The position numbers and the translations under genes are program-made. From Beijerinckiaceae bacterium (GTDB lineage: Bacteria > Pseudomonadota > Alphaproteobacteria > Rhizobiales > Beijerinckiaceae): DNA of 64,000 bases. Positions 35,288 to 45,130 of this stretch are shown here, one piece after another. Positions within the stretch are counted from its first letter, which is position 1; the number at the start of each line of letters is the position of its first letter. Where the stretch lies: the NCBI GenBank assembly GCA_019753285.1, contig JAIELD010000051.1, positions 1-64,000 of the forward strand, given 5' to 3'. Under the pieces are notes generated by a model. That model saw only the letters and a program-made list of their open reading frames with translations, was not told the origin of the DNA and did not search any database.

Positions 35288-36313
35288 GTGACGGATATCG
35301 GGCTCGAAGCCGCGGAACACACGATGGTTCGGCACCAGCTGGGCCGCGCGGCCCATGCGCAGGTAACGCAAGGCCCGGCCTCCGTCGCCGGCGCGGCGCA
35401 TGCCGAGGCGCATTTCGCAGGCCGGGCGCCCCGCATCACGTCGAAGGCCATCCTGCAGTTGATGAAGCCCCGCGTGATGTCGCTCGTCGTGTTCACGGCA
35501 CTGGCCGGCATGTTCGCGGCGCCGGGTCACATCGACCCTTTGGCAGGCCTTGTCGCCATCATCGCGATCGCGGCCGGCGCTGGTGCGTCCGGCGCGCTCA
35601 ACATGTGGTATGACGCCGACATCGACGCGGTGATGATGCGCACTTCCAAGCGCGGCATCCCCTCGGGGCGGATATCGGCGGAGGATACGCTGAGCTTCGG
35701 CATCCTGCTTTCGGTCGCCTCGATCATCGTGCTGACCATCGCGACCAACTTCGTCGCCGGCGGGCTGCTCGCCTTCACCATTTTCTATTACGTCGCGATC
35801 TACACGATGTGGCTGAAGCGCTCGACGCCGCACAACATCGTCATCGGTGGCGCTGCCGGTGCCTTCCCGCCGATGATCGGCTGGGCGGCGGTGACCGGCT
35901 CGCTCAGCGTTGAAAGTTTCGTGCTCTTCCTCATCATCTTCATGTGGACGCCGCCGCATTTCTGGGCGCTGGCGCTCGTAAAATCGGAAGACTATGCCGC
36001 TGCCGGCGTGCCGATGCTTCCGAACGTTAAGGGCCCTGATGCGACACGCCTGCAGATCCTCGTCTATACGGTCCTGATGGCGCCGCTCGGCATCGTCCCG
36101 ACCCTGATGGGCTTTGCCGGTCCTGTTACCTTCGTCGTCGGCACGATCGGCGGCCTCGCCATGCTCTGGTGGGCGATCAACGTCTACCGCTTCCGCGAGG
36201 GCAAGGAGACGGTGAAAGCCTCCTGGCAACTGTTCGGCGGCTCGATCTTCTATCTCTTCGCGATCTTCGCGGCGCTGCTCGGCGAGCGCCTGTTCATGCT
36301 CTGGTGGACTTGA
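35288..36313 (+). CDS. ctaB: protoheme IX farnesyltransferase (heme O synthase)
   Basis: A polytopic enzyme that farnesylates heme B to heme O for the oxidase. The prenyltransferase motif appears as [18 protein letters not shown] and the second loop as [17 protein letters not shown], with [12 protein letters not shown] downstream. The start is taken as GTG 35288; an ATG at 35324 is possible. Either gives a longer N-terminus (30-50 residues before [15 protein letters not shown]) than most homologues. Confidence 0.95.
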   Translation: MTDIGLEAAEHTMVRHQLGRAAHAQVTQGPASVAGAAHAEAHFAGRAPRITSKAILQLMKPRVMSLVVFTALAGMFAAPGHIDPLAGLVAIIAIAAGAGASGALNMWYDADIDAVMMRTSKRGIPSGRISAEDTLSFGILLSVASIIVLTIATNFVAGGLLAFTIFYYVAIYTMWLKRSTPHNIVIGGAAGAFPPMIGWAAVTGSLSVESFVLFLIIFMWTPPHFWALALVKSEDYAAAGVPMLPNVKGPDATRLQILVYTVLMAPLGIVPTLMGFAGPVTFVVGTIGGLAMLWWAINVYRFREGKETVKASWQLFGGSIFYLFAIFAALLGERLFMLWWT

Positions 36314-36355
36314 CCGATGCCTGCAAAATCATTTTTCGAAACGGGGGCTGTGTCG

Positions 36356-36493
36356 ATGTCCGAGACGGATGAAACGGCCCGCCGCAAGCGCAGTCAGGCG
36401 CTGCGCAACTATCTCATCGCCGGCGGCGTCGTTGCGTTCGTCGTGTTCGTCTACGTGCTCACCTGGGTCAAGATCGCAAACAAGAGTTTTTGA
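36356..36493 (+). CDS. small membrane protein between ctaB and ctaG (CoxF-like)
   Basis: A 45-residue protein: a charged N-terminus (MSETDETARRKRSQALRNY) and one membrane helix (LIAGGVVAFVVFVYVLTWV) with a short basic tail. A small gene at this position is usual in Rhizobiales oxidase clusters and is sometimes called coxF. A GGGG stretch precedes this ATG; an in-frame ATG at 36317 would add 13 residues. It probably assists oxidase assembly, but this is inferred from position only. Confidence 0.7.
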   Translation: MSETDETARRKRSQALRNYLIAGGVVAFVVFVYVLTWVKIANKSF

Positions 36494-36523
36494 GGCGTTG
36501 GAAAGAGGCCGCAAACGGGTTCG

Positions 36524-37144
36524 ATGATGGTTGAAAAAGGGTCACCGCAGCAGATGTCGCCACGGACGGCGCGCCAGCGCCGCAACGACAGGCTCGTCGC
36601 GGGTCTTGTCGTCGGTGTCGTCTCCGCCATGCTCGGCCTCACCTTCGCCTCGGCAGAGCTTTACGATCTGTTCTGCCGCGCGACAGGCTATAACGGCACG
36701 ACACGCGTTGCGGGCGCTGCTCCGAAGACGGTGAGCGACCGGACCGTGAAAGTGCGCTTCGACGCCAATGTCGCGCCGGGCCTGCCTTGGCGCTTCGAAG
36801 CCGAACACGCCGAAATCGAATTGAAGCTCGGCGAGACGGCCGAAGTCTATTACACGATCCGCAACGTCTCGGGGCGCGACACCGCGGGAATTGCGAGCTA
36901 CAATGTCCAGCCAGAGATCGCGGGCAGTTTCTTCAACAAGATCCAGTGCTTCTGCTTCACGGAACAGACGCTGAAGGCGGGTGAGTCGCGGCAGGAGCCG
37001 GTCGTGTTCTTCGTCGATCCTGCGATGCTCGCCGACGTCGATGCGCAGCGCGTGCGTACCATTACGCTGTCCTACACGTTCAACCCTGTCAAAGCGCCCG
37101 TCAAACCGTTGGCGGCAGTTGGCACCGGCGTAAAACTCGAATAG
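36524..37144 (+). CDS. ctaG: cytochrome c oxidase assembly protein CtaG/Cox11
   Basis: A copper chaperone for the CuB site. A single membrane anchor (about 24-45) precedes an Ig-like periplasmic domain with the copper motif CFCF (Cys 142 and 144) in FNKIQCFCFTEQ and the conserved VFFVDPAM. Two ATGs at 36524 and 36527 are equally placed. It lies 30 bp after the small membrane gene. Confidence 0.96.
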   Translation: MMVEKGSPQQMSPRTARQRRNDRLVAGLVVGVVSAMLGLTFASAELYDLFCRATGYNGTTRVAGAAPKTVSDRTVKVRFDANVAPGLPWRFEAEHAEIELKLGETAEVYYTIRNVSGRDTAGIASYNVQPEIAGSFFNKIQCFCFTEQTLKAGESRQEPVVFFVDPAMLADVDAQRVRTITLSYTFNPVKAPVKPLAAVGTGVKLE

Positions 37145-37214
37145 AACCATCGGAAATCGGCGGCACCCGATCCGCAATGCTTGCAGCGACCCAAGGACGA
37201 GAGGAATAAAGGCG

Positions 37215-38087
37215 ATGGCCGAGGCTCATGCCAAGAACCATGACTATCACATTCTGCCGCTGAGCCCGTGGCCGTTGATCGGCGCGCTCAGCGCTTTCGT
37301 GATGGCGATTGGCGCGATCGCCTGGATGCACAAGATGTCGATCGCAGGCCTTCCGGCCGGCGGTTACGTGTTCGGCGCCGGCCTTCTTGGCGTGCTCTAC
37401 ACCATGTACGCCTGGTGGAGCGACGTCGTGCACGAGGCGAATACAGGTGACCATACGCGGGTGGTGCAGATGCATCATCGCTACGGCATGATCCTGTTCA
37501 TCGCGTCCGAGGTCATGTTCTTCGTCGCCTGGTTCTGGGCCTATTTCGATGCCTCTCTCTATTCGGGCGAAGCGATTCAGTATGCTCGCACGGAACTCAC
37601 CGGCGCGCACTGGCCACCGAAGGGCATCAATCCGTTCAATCCGTGGGAGCTGCCGCTCTTCAACACGCTCATTCTGCTGACCTCCGGCTCGACAGTAACC
37701 TGGGCTCATCATGCCCTGCTTCATGATGATCGCAGGGGGCTCAAGATCGGCCTCCTTCTCACCGTTTTGCTCGGGGCGCTGTTCACCTTCGTCCAGATTC
37801 AGGAATACAGCCACGCCACCTTCGGCTTCTCCGGCCACATCTTCGGATCGACCTTCTTCATGGCGACCGGTTTCCATGGCTTCCATGTGTTCGTCGGCAC
37901 CATCTTCCTCATCGTCTGCCTGATGCGCGCATCGCGCGGCGACTTCACGTCGAAGCAGCATCTCGGCTTCGAGTTCGCCGCCTGGTACTGGCATTTCGTC
38001 GACGTGGTCTGGCTGTTCCTGTTCGCCGCCATCTATGTCTGGGGATCGGACTGGGGCCGCGCTGCGGTCGAGGCTGTGCATCACTGA
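37215..38087 (+). CDS. ctaE: cytochrome c oxidase subunit III
   Basis: A 290-residue subunit with seven membrane helices. Signature sequences are HDYHILPLSPWPLIGAL-like KNHDYHILPLSPWP at the N-terminus, FIASEVMFFVAWFWAYF, WAHHALL and WYWHFVDVVWLFLF near the end. It stabilises subunit I and supports proton uptake. A strong terminator follows. Confidence 0.97.
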   Translation: MAEAHAKNHDYHILPLSPWPLIGALSAFVMAIGAIAWMHKMSIAGLPAGGYVFGAGLLGVLYTMYAWWSDVVHEANTGDHTRVVQMHHRYGMILFIASEVMFFVAWFWAYFDASLYSGEAIQYARTELTGAHWPPKGINPFNPWELPLFNTLILLTSGSTVTWAHHALLHDDRRGLKIGLLLTVLLGALFTFVQIQEYSHATFGFSGHIFGSTFFMATGFHGFHVFVGTIFLIVCLMRASRGDFTSKQHLGFEFAAWYWHFVDVVWLFLFAAIYVWGSDWGRAAVEAVHH

Positions 38088-38110
38088 CGGCGTCAACCGA
38101 AACGAAGCGC

Positions 38111-38140
38111 AAGGCGGGCTGAGGCCCGCCTTTTCCTTTT
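38111..38140 (+). terminator. terminator after ctaE
   Basis: A 9-bp stem AAGGCGGGC / GCCCGCCTT with a TGAG loop and T-rich tail (TTTTCCTTTTT). It separates the oxidase core from DUF983-surf1. Confidence 0.85.
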
Positions 38141-38161
38141 TCGCCGAAAGGGCGGATCGCC

Positions 38162-38536
38162 ATGCCGTCATATGATTTTCCGCAGGCGGACCCGGTCTCG
38201 GCAGGGTTGCGTGGTCGCTGCCCGCGATGCGGTGAGGGCCGGCTATTCGACGGTTTTCTCAAGGTAAAGCCACGCTGCGAGGCCTGTGAGCTCGATTTCG
38301 ATTTCGCGGATGCTGGCGATGGGCCTGCCGTCTTCGTCATTCTGATCGCTGGCTTCATCCTTCTGTTCGGCATGCTCTATGTCGAGATCAAGTATGATCC
38401 GCCGGCCTGGGTGCTTTTCGCGATCTTCCTCCCGCTGACGCTCGTCATCTGCCTCGGCATGCTGCGACCCTTGAAGGGTCTCGCGATCGGGCTGCAATAC
38501 CGCAACAAGGCCGGCCAGGGGCGGCTCGAGGAATGA
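38162..38536 (+). CDS. DUF983 membrane protein
   Basis: A 124-residue protein with an N-terminal zinc-ribbon-like element (GRCPRCGEGRLF, then CEACELDFDF) and two membrane helices (about 58-78 and 82-100). It is a constant neighbour of oxidase assembly genes in Alphaproteobacteria, so a role in metal or heme handling during assembly is suspected but not shown. It overlaps surf1 by 4 bases. Confidence 0.9.
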   Translation: MPSYDFPQADPVSAGLRGRCPRCGEGRLFDGFLKVKPRCEACELDFDFADAGDGPAVFVILIAGFILLFGMLYVEIKYDPPAWVLFAIFLPLTLVICLGMLRPLKGLAIGLQYRNKAGQGRLEE

Positions 38537-39303
38537 GCGTCGTGGCAAGACGATCGCTTCTCATTCCCGTTCTGATGATGCTGGTCGCGATGCCGACGCT
38601 GATCGGCCTCGGCGTATGGCAATGGCAGCGGCTGCATGAAAAGGAGGCGCTGATCGCCCGCATCGAAGCCCGCACGACTGCCGCGCCCCGCGTCTTCGAT
38701 GGAAAAGCGCTGCAGGCCGCCGGCGGGCGCGTCGATGAGATCGATTATACGCCGGTGACGCTCGAAGGCCGCTTCCTCAACGAAACCGAGGCCTTCGTCT
38801 TCACCAACCGTCCTGATGCCACGCGGGACAGCGTCGGCGGTCCCGGCTACGATGTCCTGTCCGTCTTTGCGCTCAAGGGCGGCGGCTCGGTCCTCGTCGA
38901 TCGCGGCTTCGTGCCGGATGTGCGGCGCGATGCCGCGACGCGGCCCGAGGGGCAGATCGAGCACGACATCGTTCTATCCGGCATCGTGCGCCGGCCGGAG
39001 CGCCGCACCTATCTCGACGCCGATGATGCGCCGCAGAAGAACTACTTCGCCATCCGCGATCCCAAGGCCATCCTCGCCGCGAAGCTCGACGCGAACCGCC
39101 GCGCTGCGCTTGAGCCCGTGATTGACACGCTCTATCTCGACCTGCGCGCGCCGGCGCCGCCGGGCGGCCTGCCGGACCCCAACCGCACCGAGCTCAACAT
39201 CCCCAACAACCACCTGCAATATGCGTTCACCTGGTGGGGGCTCGCCCTTGTCTTCGCTGCCATGTTTGCCCTATTCCTGCGCAGTCGATCCGTGCAGGAT
39301 TGA
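38533..39303 (+). CDS. surf1: SURF1 family cytochrome oxidase assembly protein
   Basis: A 256-residue heme A chaperone with a membrane helix at each end (about 8-30, including the conserved GVWQWQRL, and about 230-250) and a periplasmic domain between. TPVTLEGRF-like YTPVTLEGRFLNE, VLVDRGFVP and the C-terminal NNHLQYAFTWWGLA are conserved. It overlaps DUF983 by 4 bases and is followed 18 bp later by thrC. Confidence 0.95.
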   Translation: MSVVARRSLLIPVLMMLVAMPTLIGLGVWQWQRLHEKEALIARIEARTTAAPRVFDGKALQAAGGRVDEIDYTPVTLEGRFLNETEAFVFTNRPDATRDSVGGPGYDVLSVFALKGGGSVLVDRGFVPDVRRDAATRPEGQIEHDIVLSGIVRRPERRTYLDADDAPQKNYFAIRDPKAILAAKLDANRRAALEPVIDTLYLDLRAPAPPGGLPDPNRTELNIPNNHLQYAFTWWGLALVFAAMFALFLRSRSVQD

Positions 39304-39321
39304 CCCTGCCATAGGTTAGCC

Positions 39322-40737
39322 ATGCGATACGTCTCCACGCGGGGCGATGCTCCGATCCTCGATTTTTCCGGTGTCCTGCTGGCCGGGCTCGCTCATGATG
39401 GCGGGCTCTACATGCCGGAATCATGGCCGCAGATCGAGGCGGCGACGATCGCCGGCTTTGCGGGCCGTCCGTTCCACGAGGTCGCCGTCGAAATCCTGAA
39501 GCCCTTCGTTGCCGGCTCGATCCCCGACGGCGTGCTCGAAGAGGCCGCCCGGGCCGCCTATGCGTCCTTCGGCCACCCGGCCGTGACGCCGCTGGTCCAG
39601 ATTGGCGAGAACCGCTTCGCGCTCGAGCTTTTTCATGGGCCGACGCTCGCCTTCAAGGATGTGGCGATGCAGCTCATCGCCCGGCTGATCGATCACGTGC
39701 TGCTGGAGCGGCGCGAACGCGCGACCATCGTCTGCGCCACATCCGGCGACACGGGCGGCGCTGCCGCCGAAGCGTTCCGTGGCCTCTCCAGCGTCGATCT
39801 GGTGATCCTGTTTCCCGATGGTCGCGTCTCGAACGTGCAGCGCCGGATGATGACGACGCCGGTCGAGGACAATGTCCACGCGCTCGTCGTGGACGGGCAC
39901 TTCGACGATTGCCAGGCGCTCGTCAAAGGACTGTTCAACCACCATGCTTTCCGCGACAGGGTCAGGCTCGCCGGGGTCAATTCGATCAATTGGGGCCGTA
40001 TCGTCGCGCAGGTGACCTATTATTTCGTCGCGGCGGCGGCTCTGGGCGCGCCGCACCGGCCGGTGTCCTTCGTGGTGCCGACGGGCAATTTCGGCGATAT
40101 CTTCGCGGGCTATGTCGCTCGTCGCATGGGGCTTCCCATCGAGAGGCTCATCGTCGCGACCAATCAGAACGACATTCTCGCGCGCACGCTGAAAACGGGG
40201 GTCTACGAGATCCGGAGTGTCGAGACGACGATGTCGCCCTCGATGGACATCCAGGTTTCGTCGAACTTCGAACGATTGCTGTTCGAGGCCTGCGGCAGGG
40301 ACGCTGATGCGGTGCGCGGCATGATGGCGAGCCTCAAGCAATCCGGCCGTTTCGAGGTGCCGGCCGAGGCTCTCGCCTTCATCCGCGATGGTTTCGACGC
40401 CGAGCGGGCCGGCGAAGACGAAGTCGCCGACGCCATGCGTGAGACGCTCGATCGGGCGGGCTATCTCGCAGAGCCGCACACCGCGACCGCAATCGTCGCT
40501 GCTGAGACGTCAGGATTCGCCGCAGGCGTGCCAGTCATCATGCTCGCCACCGCCCATCCGGCCAAGTTTCCGGAGGCGATCAAGGCCGTGCTCGGGCGGG
40601 ATGCCGCGCTGCCGCCGCGTCTCGCGCATCTGCTGGTCGATGCCGAGCGCCAGGTGCCTGTCGCCAATGATCTTGCCGCGATCGAGCGCTACATCCTTGC
40701 CAATGCCGGCCCTGAAACGGGGCTCGACGCCGCATGA
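39322..40737 (+). CDS. thrC: threonine synthase
   Basis: A 471-residue PLP enzyme that makes threonine from O-phosphohomoserine. The PLP Lys 112 is in FHGPTLAFKDVAMQ, the phosphate loop is VPTGNFGDIFAGY, and MRYVSTRGDAP is the family N-terminus. It follows surf1 in the same direction. In many Rhizobiales an M16 peptidase gene lies between thrC and the GNAT gene; here it is absent and the GNAT gene follows after 61 bp. Confidence 0.97.
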   Translation: MRYVSTRGDAPILDFSGVLLAGLAHDGGLYMPESWPQIEAATIAGFAGRPFHEVAVEILKPFVAGSIPDGVLEEAARAAYASFGHPAVTPLVQIGENRFALELFHGPTLAFKDVAMQLIARLIDHVLLERRERATIVCATSGDTGGAAAEAFRGLSSVDLVILFPDGRVSNVQRRMMTTPVEDNVHALVVDGHFDDCQALVKGLFNHHAFRDRVRLAGVNSINWGRIVAQVTYYFVAAAALGAPHRPVSFVVPTGNFGDIFAGYVARRMGLPIERLIVATNQNDILARTLKTGVYEIRSVETTMSPSMDIQVSSNFERLLFEACGRDADAVRGMMASLKQSGRFEVPAEALAFIRDGFDAERAGEDEVADAMRETLDRAGYLAEPHTATAIVAAETSGFAAGVPVIMLATAHPAKFPEAIKAVLGRDAALPPRLAHLLVDAERQVPVANDLAAIERYILANAGPETGLDAA

Positions 40738-40798
40738 GCGCCGGCCTGATCCTCGTTTCGCCCTCCGGCCCGCGAGCCTGATCGGAGCCCGCCGCGCC

Positions 40799-41398
40799 GT
40801 GTCCTTCTTCAAGCGGTCCTTCAGCCCCCTGCCATCTGTCACCATCACGGGTCCGACGCTGCTCCTGCGCACGCCGGAAATGGGCGACTATGAGGAATGG
40901 GCGAGCTTACGCGCCGCGAGCCGGGCCTTCCTTGCGCCATGGGAGCCGGTCTGGGCGGTCGATGAATTGACTCGCGGCTCGTTCAGGCTGCGCATCAAGC
41001 GGCTGCACAAGGACATCGAGGAGGACGAAGCCTACCCGTTCTTCATCTTCCGCATGTCGGACAACCGGCTCGTCGGCGGACTCACCCTGAGCAATCTGCG
41101 GCGCGGCGCGGCGCAGATGGCGTCGCTCGGCTACTGGATGGGCGAAGCCTATGCCGGCAAGGGCTACATGAGTGCGGCGGTCCGCCTCACCACCGCCTTC
41201 GCCTTCGCCAAGCTCGATCTGCGGCGCATCGAGGCCGCTTGCCTGCCGCAGAACACCGTCTCCATCAGGCTGCTCGAAGCCACTGGCTTCAAGCGCGAGG
41301 GCTATGCGCGGCAATACCTCAATATCGCCGGCCAATGGAGCGATCACCTTCTTTACGCCTTGCTTCAATCGGATCAGACGACGGACCGCAGATTTTAA
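40799..41398 (+). CDS. GNAT acetyltransferase, RimJ-like
   Basis: A 199-residue N-acetyltransferase with the acetyl-CoA loop YWMGEAYAGKGYMSAAV and the RimJ/RimL pattern RRIEAACLPQNTVSIRLLEATGFKREGYARQYLNI. It probably acetylates a protein N-terminus or a small amine; the substrate is not readable. The start is a GTG at 40799 (MSFFKRSF), the form typical of Rhizobiales members. The open frame upstream overlaps thrC and is not coding. Confidence 0.88.
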   Translation: MSFFKRSFSPLPSVTITGPTLLLRTPEMGDYEEWASLRAASRAFLAPWEPVWAVDELTRGSFRLRIKRLHKDIEEDEAYPFFIFRMSDNRLVGGLTLSNLRRGAAQMASLGYWMGEAYAGKGYMSAAVRLTTAFAFAKLDLRRIEAACLPQNTVSIRLLEATGFKREGYARQYLNIAGQWSDHLLYALLQSDQTTDRRF

Positions 41399-41520
41399 TA
41401 TTTTGTAACGAAGCGTGAAGGGTTGCGAACGTGTCCGGGCAGGTTTACCAACGAGCAGGCCACCCACCCTCCCTCACGAGGCGACCGCCACCGGCCGAAC
41501 TCGGAGCTCGTTTCCGGCGC

Positions 41521-44490
41521 ATGCGCTTCATTCTTTTGCTCGGTCTTGCTCTCTGCTCGGGATTGTTCCCGCCGGCGGCTCATGCCGATCAGCCTCCGTC
41601 CTTTCGCCTCGCGCAGGCGACCGAGACGGCAGAGCCCGTCCAGCCGGAGCGGCCGCAGCCCGAAGCCGAGCGCAAGCCGCTCGAGCCGATCTCCATTCCG
41701 CTCGATGTCGATGCGATCGATCTGTTGCCGCGCGTCCAGCGCTTCGAAGCCAGTGGCGACAGCGTCTCGATCCAGACCGCTCCGGGGCGAGACGGCATCG
41801 TCAGGCGCATCGAGGTGCGCAGCCGGGAGGTGTCGTCACAGGCCGGCTGGATCGCCTTCGCGCTGCGGAACGATACGAGCGAACAGATCGAGCGGCTGCT
41901 CGTCGCGCCGCATTTCAGACTGGCGGGCTCCGGCGTCATCTGGCCTGATCTTGGTACGCAGCGCATCACCGCGATTTCGGTGAGCCAGGGCGATCGGCCG
42001 GAGCGTCAACAGGTTCAGGGCGCCGATGCGTTTCTTATCACGCTCGATCCCGGCGCCATCGTCACCTTCGTCGCCGAACTCCGAGCGTCGAGGCTGCCGC
42101 AGCTCGAGCTTTGGGAGCCGGACGCCTACAAGGAAAACCTCAACAGCCTCACGCTCTATCGCGGCATCGTGCTCGGCATTTCTGCGCTGCTCGCCGTGTT
42201 CCTCACGATCATCTTCGTGGTGCGCGGGGCCGTCATCTTTCCTGCCGCAGCCGCCATTGCCTGGGCGGTGCTTGCCTATCTCGGCATCGATTTCGGCTTC
42301 TGGGGTAAGCTGTTCGTCATCGCGCCGCGGGCCGACCGCATCTATCGCGCCAGCGCCGAGGCCGTGCTCGCGGCGACCTTGCTCACCTTCCTGTTCGCCT
42401 ATCTCAACCTCAACCGCTGGCATGTCCGCTACAGCCATTTCACGGTGGTCTGGCTGCTGATCCTCGCAAGCATCATCGGCCTTGCCGTGTTCAACGCGCC
42501 GGTCGCCGCCGGCGTCGCGCGCATCATGGTGGCGGCCGTCGCGACCTTCGGGCTGCTGCTCGTCGTCTTCCTGTCGATCAGGGGCTATGACCGCGCGGTG
42601 ATGCTGATCCCGACCTGGTTCCTGCTGTTCGCCTGGGTCGGCGCGGCGGGGCTACTCGTCACCGGTCGCATCAGAAGCGAGATCGCGGTGCCGGCGCTGT
42701 TCGGCGGGCTGGTGCTCATTGTCATGCTGATCGGCTTCACGGTCATCCAGCACGCCTTTGCGGGCTCCTCCCTATCGACGGGGCAGGCACCAGAGACCGA
42801 GCGCAAGGCGCTTGCGCTGACGGGTGCCGACGAACTCGTTTTCGATTGGGACGTTGTCGGCGACAAGATCTATGTCAGCCCCGAATGCGAGCACAGCCTC
42901 GGCCTCAAGGTCGGCGCACTCGACGGCCCGGCGGTGAGCTGGCTCGGCATCATCCATCCCTCCGACCGCGATCGATACCGCGCAACGCTCGACACCGTGC
43001 TCGAGCAGCGGCGCGGCAAGATCCATCTCGACTTCCGCATGCGCACGGCGGACGCGCACTACCTCTGGTTCAATCTGAAGGCTCGTCCCGTGGTCGGCGC
43101 GGATGGCGAGGTGTTCAGGGTCGTTGGCACGCTGACGGATGTGACGGAGGCCAAGATCGCCGAGGATCGGCTGCTGCACGACGCCGTGCACGATCATCTC
43201 ACGGGTCTGCCGAACAGCCAGCTCTTCATCGATCGGCTGGAAAACTGCCTCTCGCTCGCGCGGCAGAACGAGTATCTGCGCCCGACCATCATCGCCATCG
43301 ATCTGGACCGGTTCAAGAACGTCAATGACACGCTCGGGCACGCGACCGGCGATTCGATCCTGCTCACCGTGGCACGGCGGCTTGCCCGCCTTTTGAAGCC
43401 GCAGGACACGCTCGCGCGCTTCGGCGGCGACAGCTACGGCATCATCATGGTCTCGGAGACCGATGCGCAGCACATCGTCAGCTTCGCGGACATGATCCGC
43501 CGCTCGATCACGACGCCGATCGCCATCGCGGACCGCGAGGTGTTTCTGACGGCCTCGATCGGCATCCTGCTGCACAACGCGCAGAACGACATCAAGGCGA
43601 GCGACTGCCTCAAGAACGCCGAGATTGCCGTCACCCATGCAAAACGCCTCGGCGGCGACCGGATCGAGGTCTTCAAGCCGGCCATGCGTTCGCAGCGGCA
43701 CGATCGTTTCGCGCTCGAAGCCGATCTGCGGCAGGCGCTCGACCGCGACGAGATCAAGGTTCTGTTCCAGCCGATCGTCAGGCTGGAAGACCGCACAATC
43801 GCCGGGTTCGAGGCGTTGCTGCGCTGGGATCACCCGGAGCACGGCAAGCTCGCCCATGGAGACTTCGCGGCGGTCGCCGAGGAGACCGGCCTCGTCGTCG
43901 ATCTCGTTCTCTTCATGCTGGAGCGCACCGCCCGCGAACTCGCCGACTGGCAGAGGGCGCTCGATGTGGACCCGCCGATCTTCGCCAGCGTCAACATCGC
44001 AAGCCGTCAGCTCCTGCGTCACGACCTGCTGCACGACGTAAAGACGATTTTGAGCCGCACGAACGTCAAGCCCGGCTCGCTGAAGCTGGAAATGAGCGAA
44101 AATCTCGTGATGGAGGACCCCGAATACGCCGCGCAGATCCTCACCCGCATTCGCGATCTCGGCGCGGGCCTCTCGCTCGATGATTTCGGCGCCGGCTATT
44201 CCTCGCTCGCCTATCTGCAGCGCTTCCCGTTCGATACGATCAAGATCGATCAGGCCTTCGTGCGCCACGACGCGAAAGGCGCACGGCCGCTCATCCTGCG
44301 CACGATGATCTCGCTCGCCCATGATCTTGGCATGACGGTGGTGGCCGAAGGTGCGGAATCAGAGTCCGACGCGGTGGAGCTTTACCATTTCGGCTGCGAA
44401 TATGCGCAGGGCTACGCTTTCGGCGAGCCGATGACTGTGATGCAAGCGCGCTCGCTGATTTCTGGTGGCGTGACAAGCGAGGCCGCCTGA
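41521..44490 (+). CDS. 7TM-PAS-GGDEF-EAL signalling protein
   Basis: A 989-residue membrane protein. Order: signal peptide (1-21), periplasmic 7TMR-DISM-like sensory domain (about 40-205), seven or so membrane helices (about 210-420), a PAS domain (about 440-545, YLWFNLKARPVVG, VVGTLTDVTEAK), a GGDEF domain whose active site reads GGDSY (about 635) and an EAL domain with intact EALLRW (Glu about 764), NIASRQLL and DDFGAGYSSLAYL. The cyclase motif is broken and the phosphodiesterase motifs are kept, so it most likely degrades c-di-GMP in response to an envelope signal. An in-frame GTG at 41431 is an alternative start, but it lacks a signal-like N-terminus. Confidence 0.93.
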   Translation: MRFILLLGLALCSGLFPPAAHADQPPSFRLAQATETAEPVQPERPQPEAERKPLEPISIPLDVDAIDLLPRVQRFEASGDSVSIQTAPGRDGIVRRIEVRSREVSSQAGWIAFALRNDTSEQIERLLVAPHFRLAGSGVIWPDLGTQRITAISVSQGDRPERQQVQGADAFLITLDPGAIVTFVAELRASRLPQLELWEPDAYKENLNSLTLYRGIVLGISALLAVFLTIIFVVRGAVIFPAAAAIAWAVLAYLGIDFGFWGKLFVIAPRADRIYRASAEAVLAATLLTFLFAYLNLNRWHVRYSHFTVVWLLILASIIGLAVFNAPVAAGVARIMVAAVATFGLLLVVFLSIRGYDRAVMLIPTWFLLFAWVGAAGLLVTGRIRSEIAVPALFGGLVLIVMLIGFTVIQHAFAGSSLSTGQAPETERKALALTGADELVFDWDVVGDKIYVSPECEHSLGLKVGALDGPAVSWLGIIHPSDRDRYRATLDTVLEQRRGKIHLDFRMRTADAHYLWFNLKARPVVGADGEVFRVVGTLTDVTEAKIAEDRLLHDAVHDHLTGLPNSQLFIDRLENCLSLARQNEYLRPTIIAIDLDRFKNVNDTLGHATGDSILLTVARRLARLLKPQDTLARFGGDSYGIIMVSETDAQHIVSFADMIRRSITTPIAIADREVFLTASIGILLHNAQNDIKASDCLKNAEIAVTHAKRLGGDRIEVFKPAMRSQRHDRFALEADLRQALDRDEIKVLFQPIVRLEDRTIAGFEALLRWDHPEHGKLAHGDFAAVAEETGLVVDLVLFMLERTARELADWQRALDVDPPIFASVNIASRQLLRHDLLHDVKTILSRTNVKPGSLKLEMSENLVMEDPEYAAQILTRIRDLGAGLSLDDFGAGYSSLAYLQRFPFDTIKIDQAFVRHDAKGARPLILRTMISLAHDLGMTVVAEGAESESDAVELYHFGCEYAQGYAFGEPMTVMQARSLISGGVTSEAA

Positions 44491-44509
44491 ACGCAGCCGC
44501 AGCCGGTGT

Positions 44510-45130
44510 TCAGGCGTGTCCGATCTCCGCTGACAGCATGCGCGGATCGATCCCTAGCTTCCTCATCGCAAGATCATAGCGATCCTGCAGCGGCGCGCCG
44601 AAGACGATGTCGCCATCGGCCGCGCATGTCAGCCAGCCATTGTTGGAGATTTCCTGCTCGAGTTGCCCCGGCGACCAGGCCGCATAGCCGAGTGCGAGCA
44701 TCGCGATGTCTGGCCCTTCTCCGCTGGCGATCGCCTTCAGGATGTCGAGCGTCGCCGTCAGGCAGACGCCAATACCGGGGTCGATCGGGAGCGTCGAATG
44801 CTCGATGAAGAAATCCGATGAGTGCAGAACGAAACCGCGCCCGGATTCGACAGGGCCGCCCTTCAGCACGCGGATGTTCTCTGTGCGCGGCGGCAGCCGG
44901 ATGGCCTGATCCTCGCCGATCACGTCGAGCTGGACGAGCAGGTCTGTGAAGCTGATGTCCGGCGCGCGCTGGTTGATCACGATACCCATCGCACCTTCGT
45001 GCGAATGCGCGCAGATATAGACGACCGAGCGCTGGAACCGTTCGTCCTTCATGCCGGGCATGGCGATCAGCATATGACCGTCGAGATAGCCGGCGCCACC
45101 GAGGCTCTGATCGATTGTTCTTAACGCCAT
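44510..45130 (-). CDS. YqgE/AlgH family protein (UPF0301)
   Basis: A 206-residue protein of the AlgH family: [39 protein letters not shown] split by the usual conserved residues, then [14 protein letters not shown] and [14 protein letters not shown]. The family is widespread, with a linked role in alginate regulation in Pseudomonas, but the biochemical function is unresolved. The ATG at 45130 gives the normal length; upstream codons are unrelated. It converges on the EAL gene with 19 bp between stops. Confidence 0.93.
   Translation of the reverse strand: MALRTIDQSLGGAGYLDGHMLIAMPGMKDERFQRSVVYICAHSHEGAMGIVINQRAPDISFTDLLVQLDVIGEDQAIRLPPRTENIRVLKGGPVESGRGFVLHSSDFFIEHSTLPIDPGIGVCLTATLDILKAIASGEGPDIAMLALGYAAWSPGQLEQEISNNGWLTCAADGDIVFGAPLQDRYDLAMRKLGIDPRMLSAEIGHA

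Noticed and set aside
33631-35511. 626-codon leftward frame opposite ctaD
   Set aside because: Composition dominated by Arg, Asp, Glu and His as expected of the antisense of a hydrophobic membrane protein; ctaD is certain.
41431-41520. GTG start for the EAL protein at 41431
   Set aside because: The added 30 residues are Pro/Arg-rich and precede a normal signal peptide beginning at the ATG at 41521.
42772-44322. 516-codon leftward frame opposite the EAL protein
   Set aside because: Antisense of a conserved PAS-GGDEF-EAL gene; no independent start signals.
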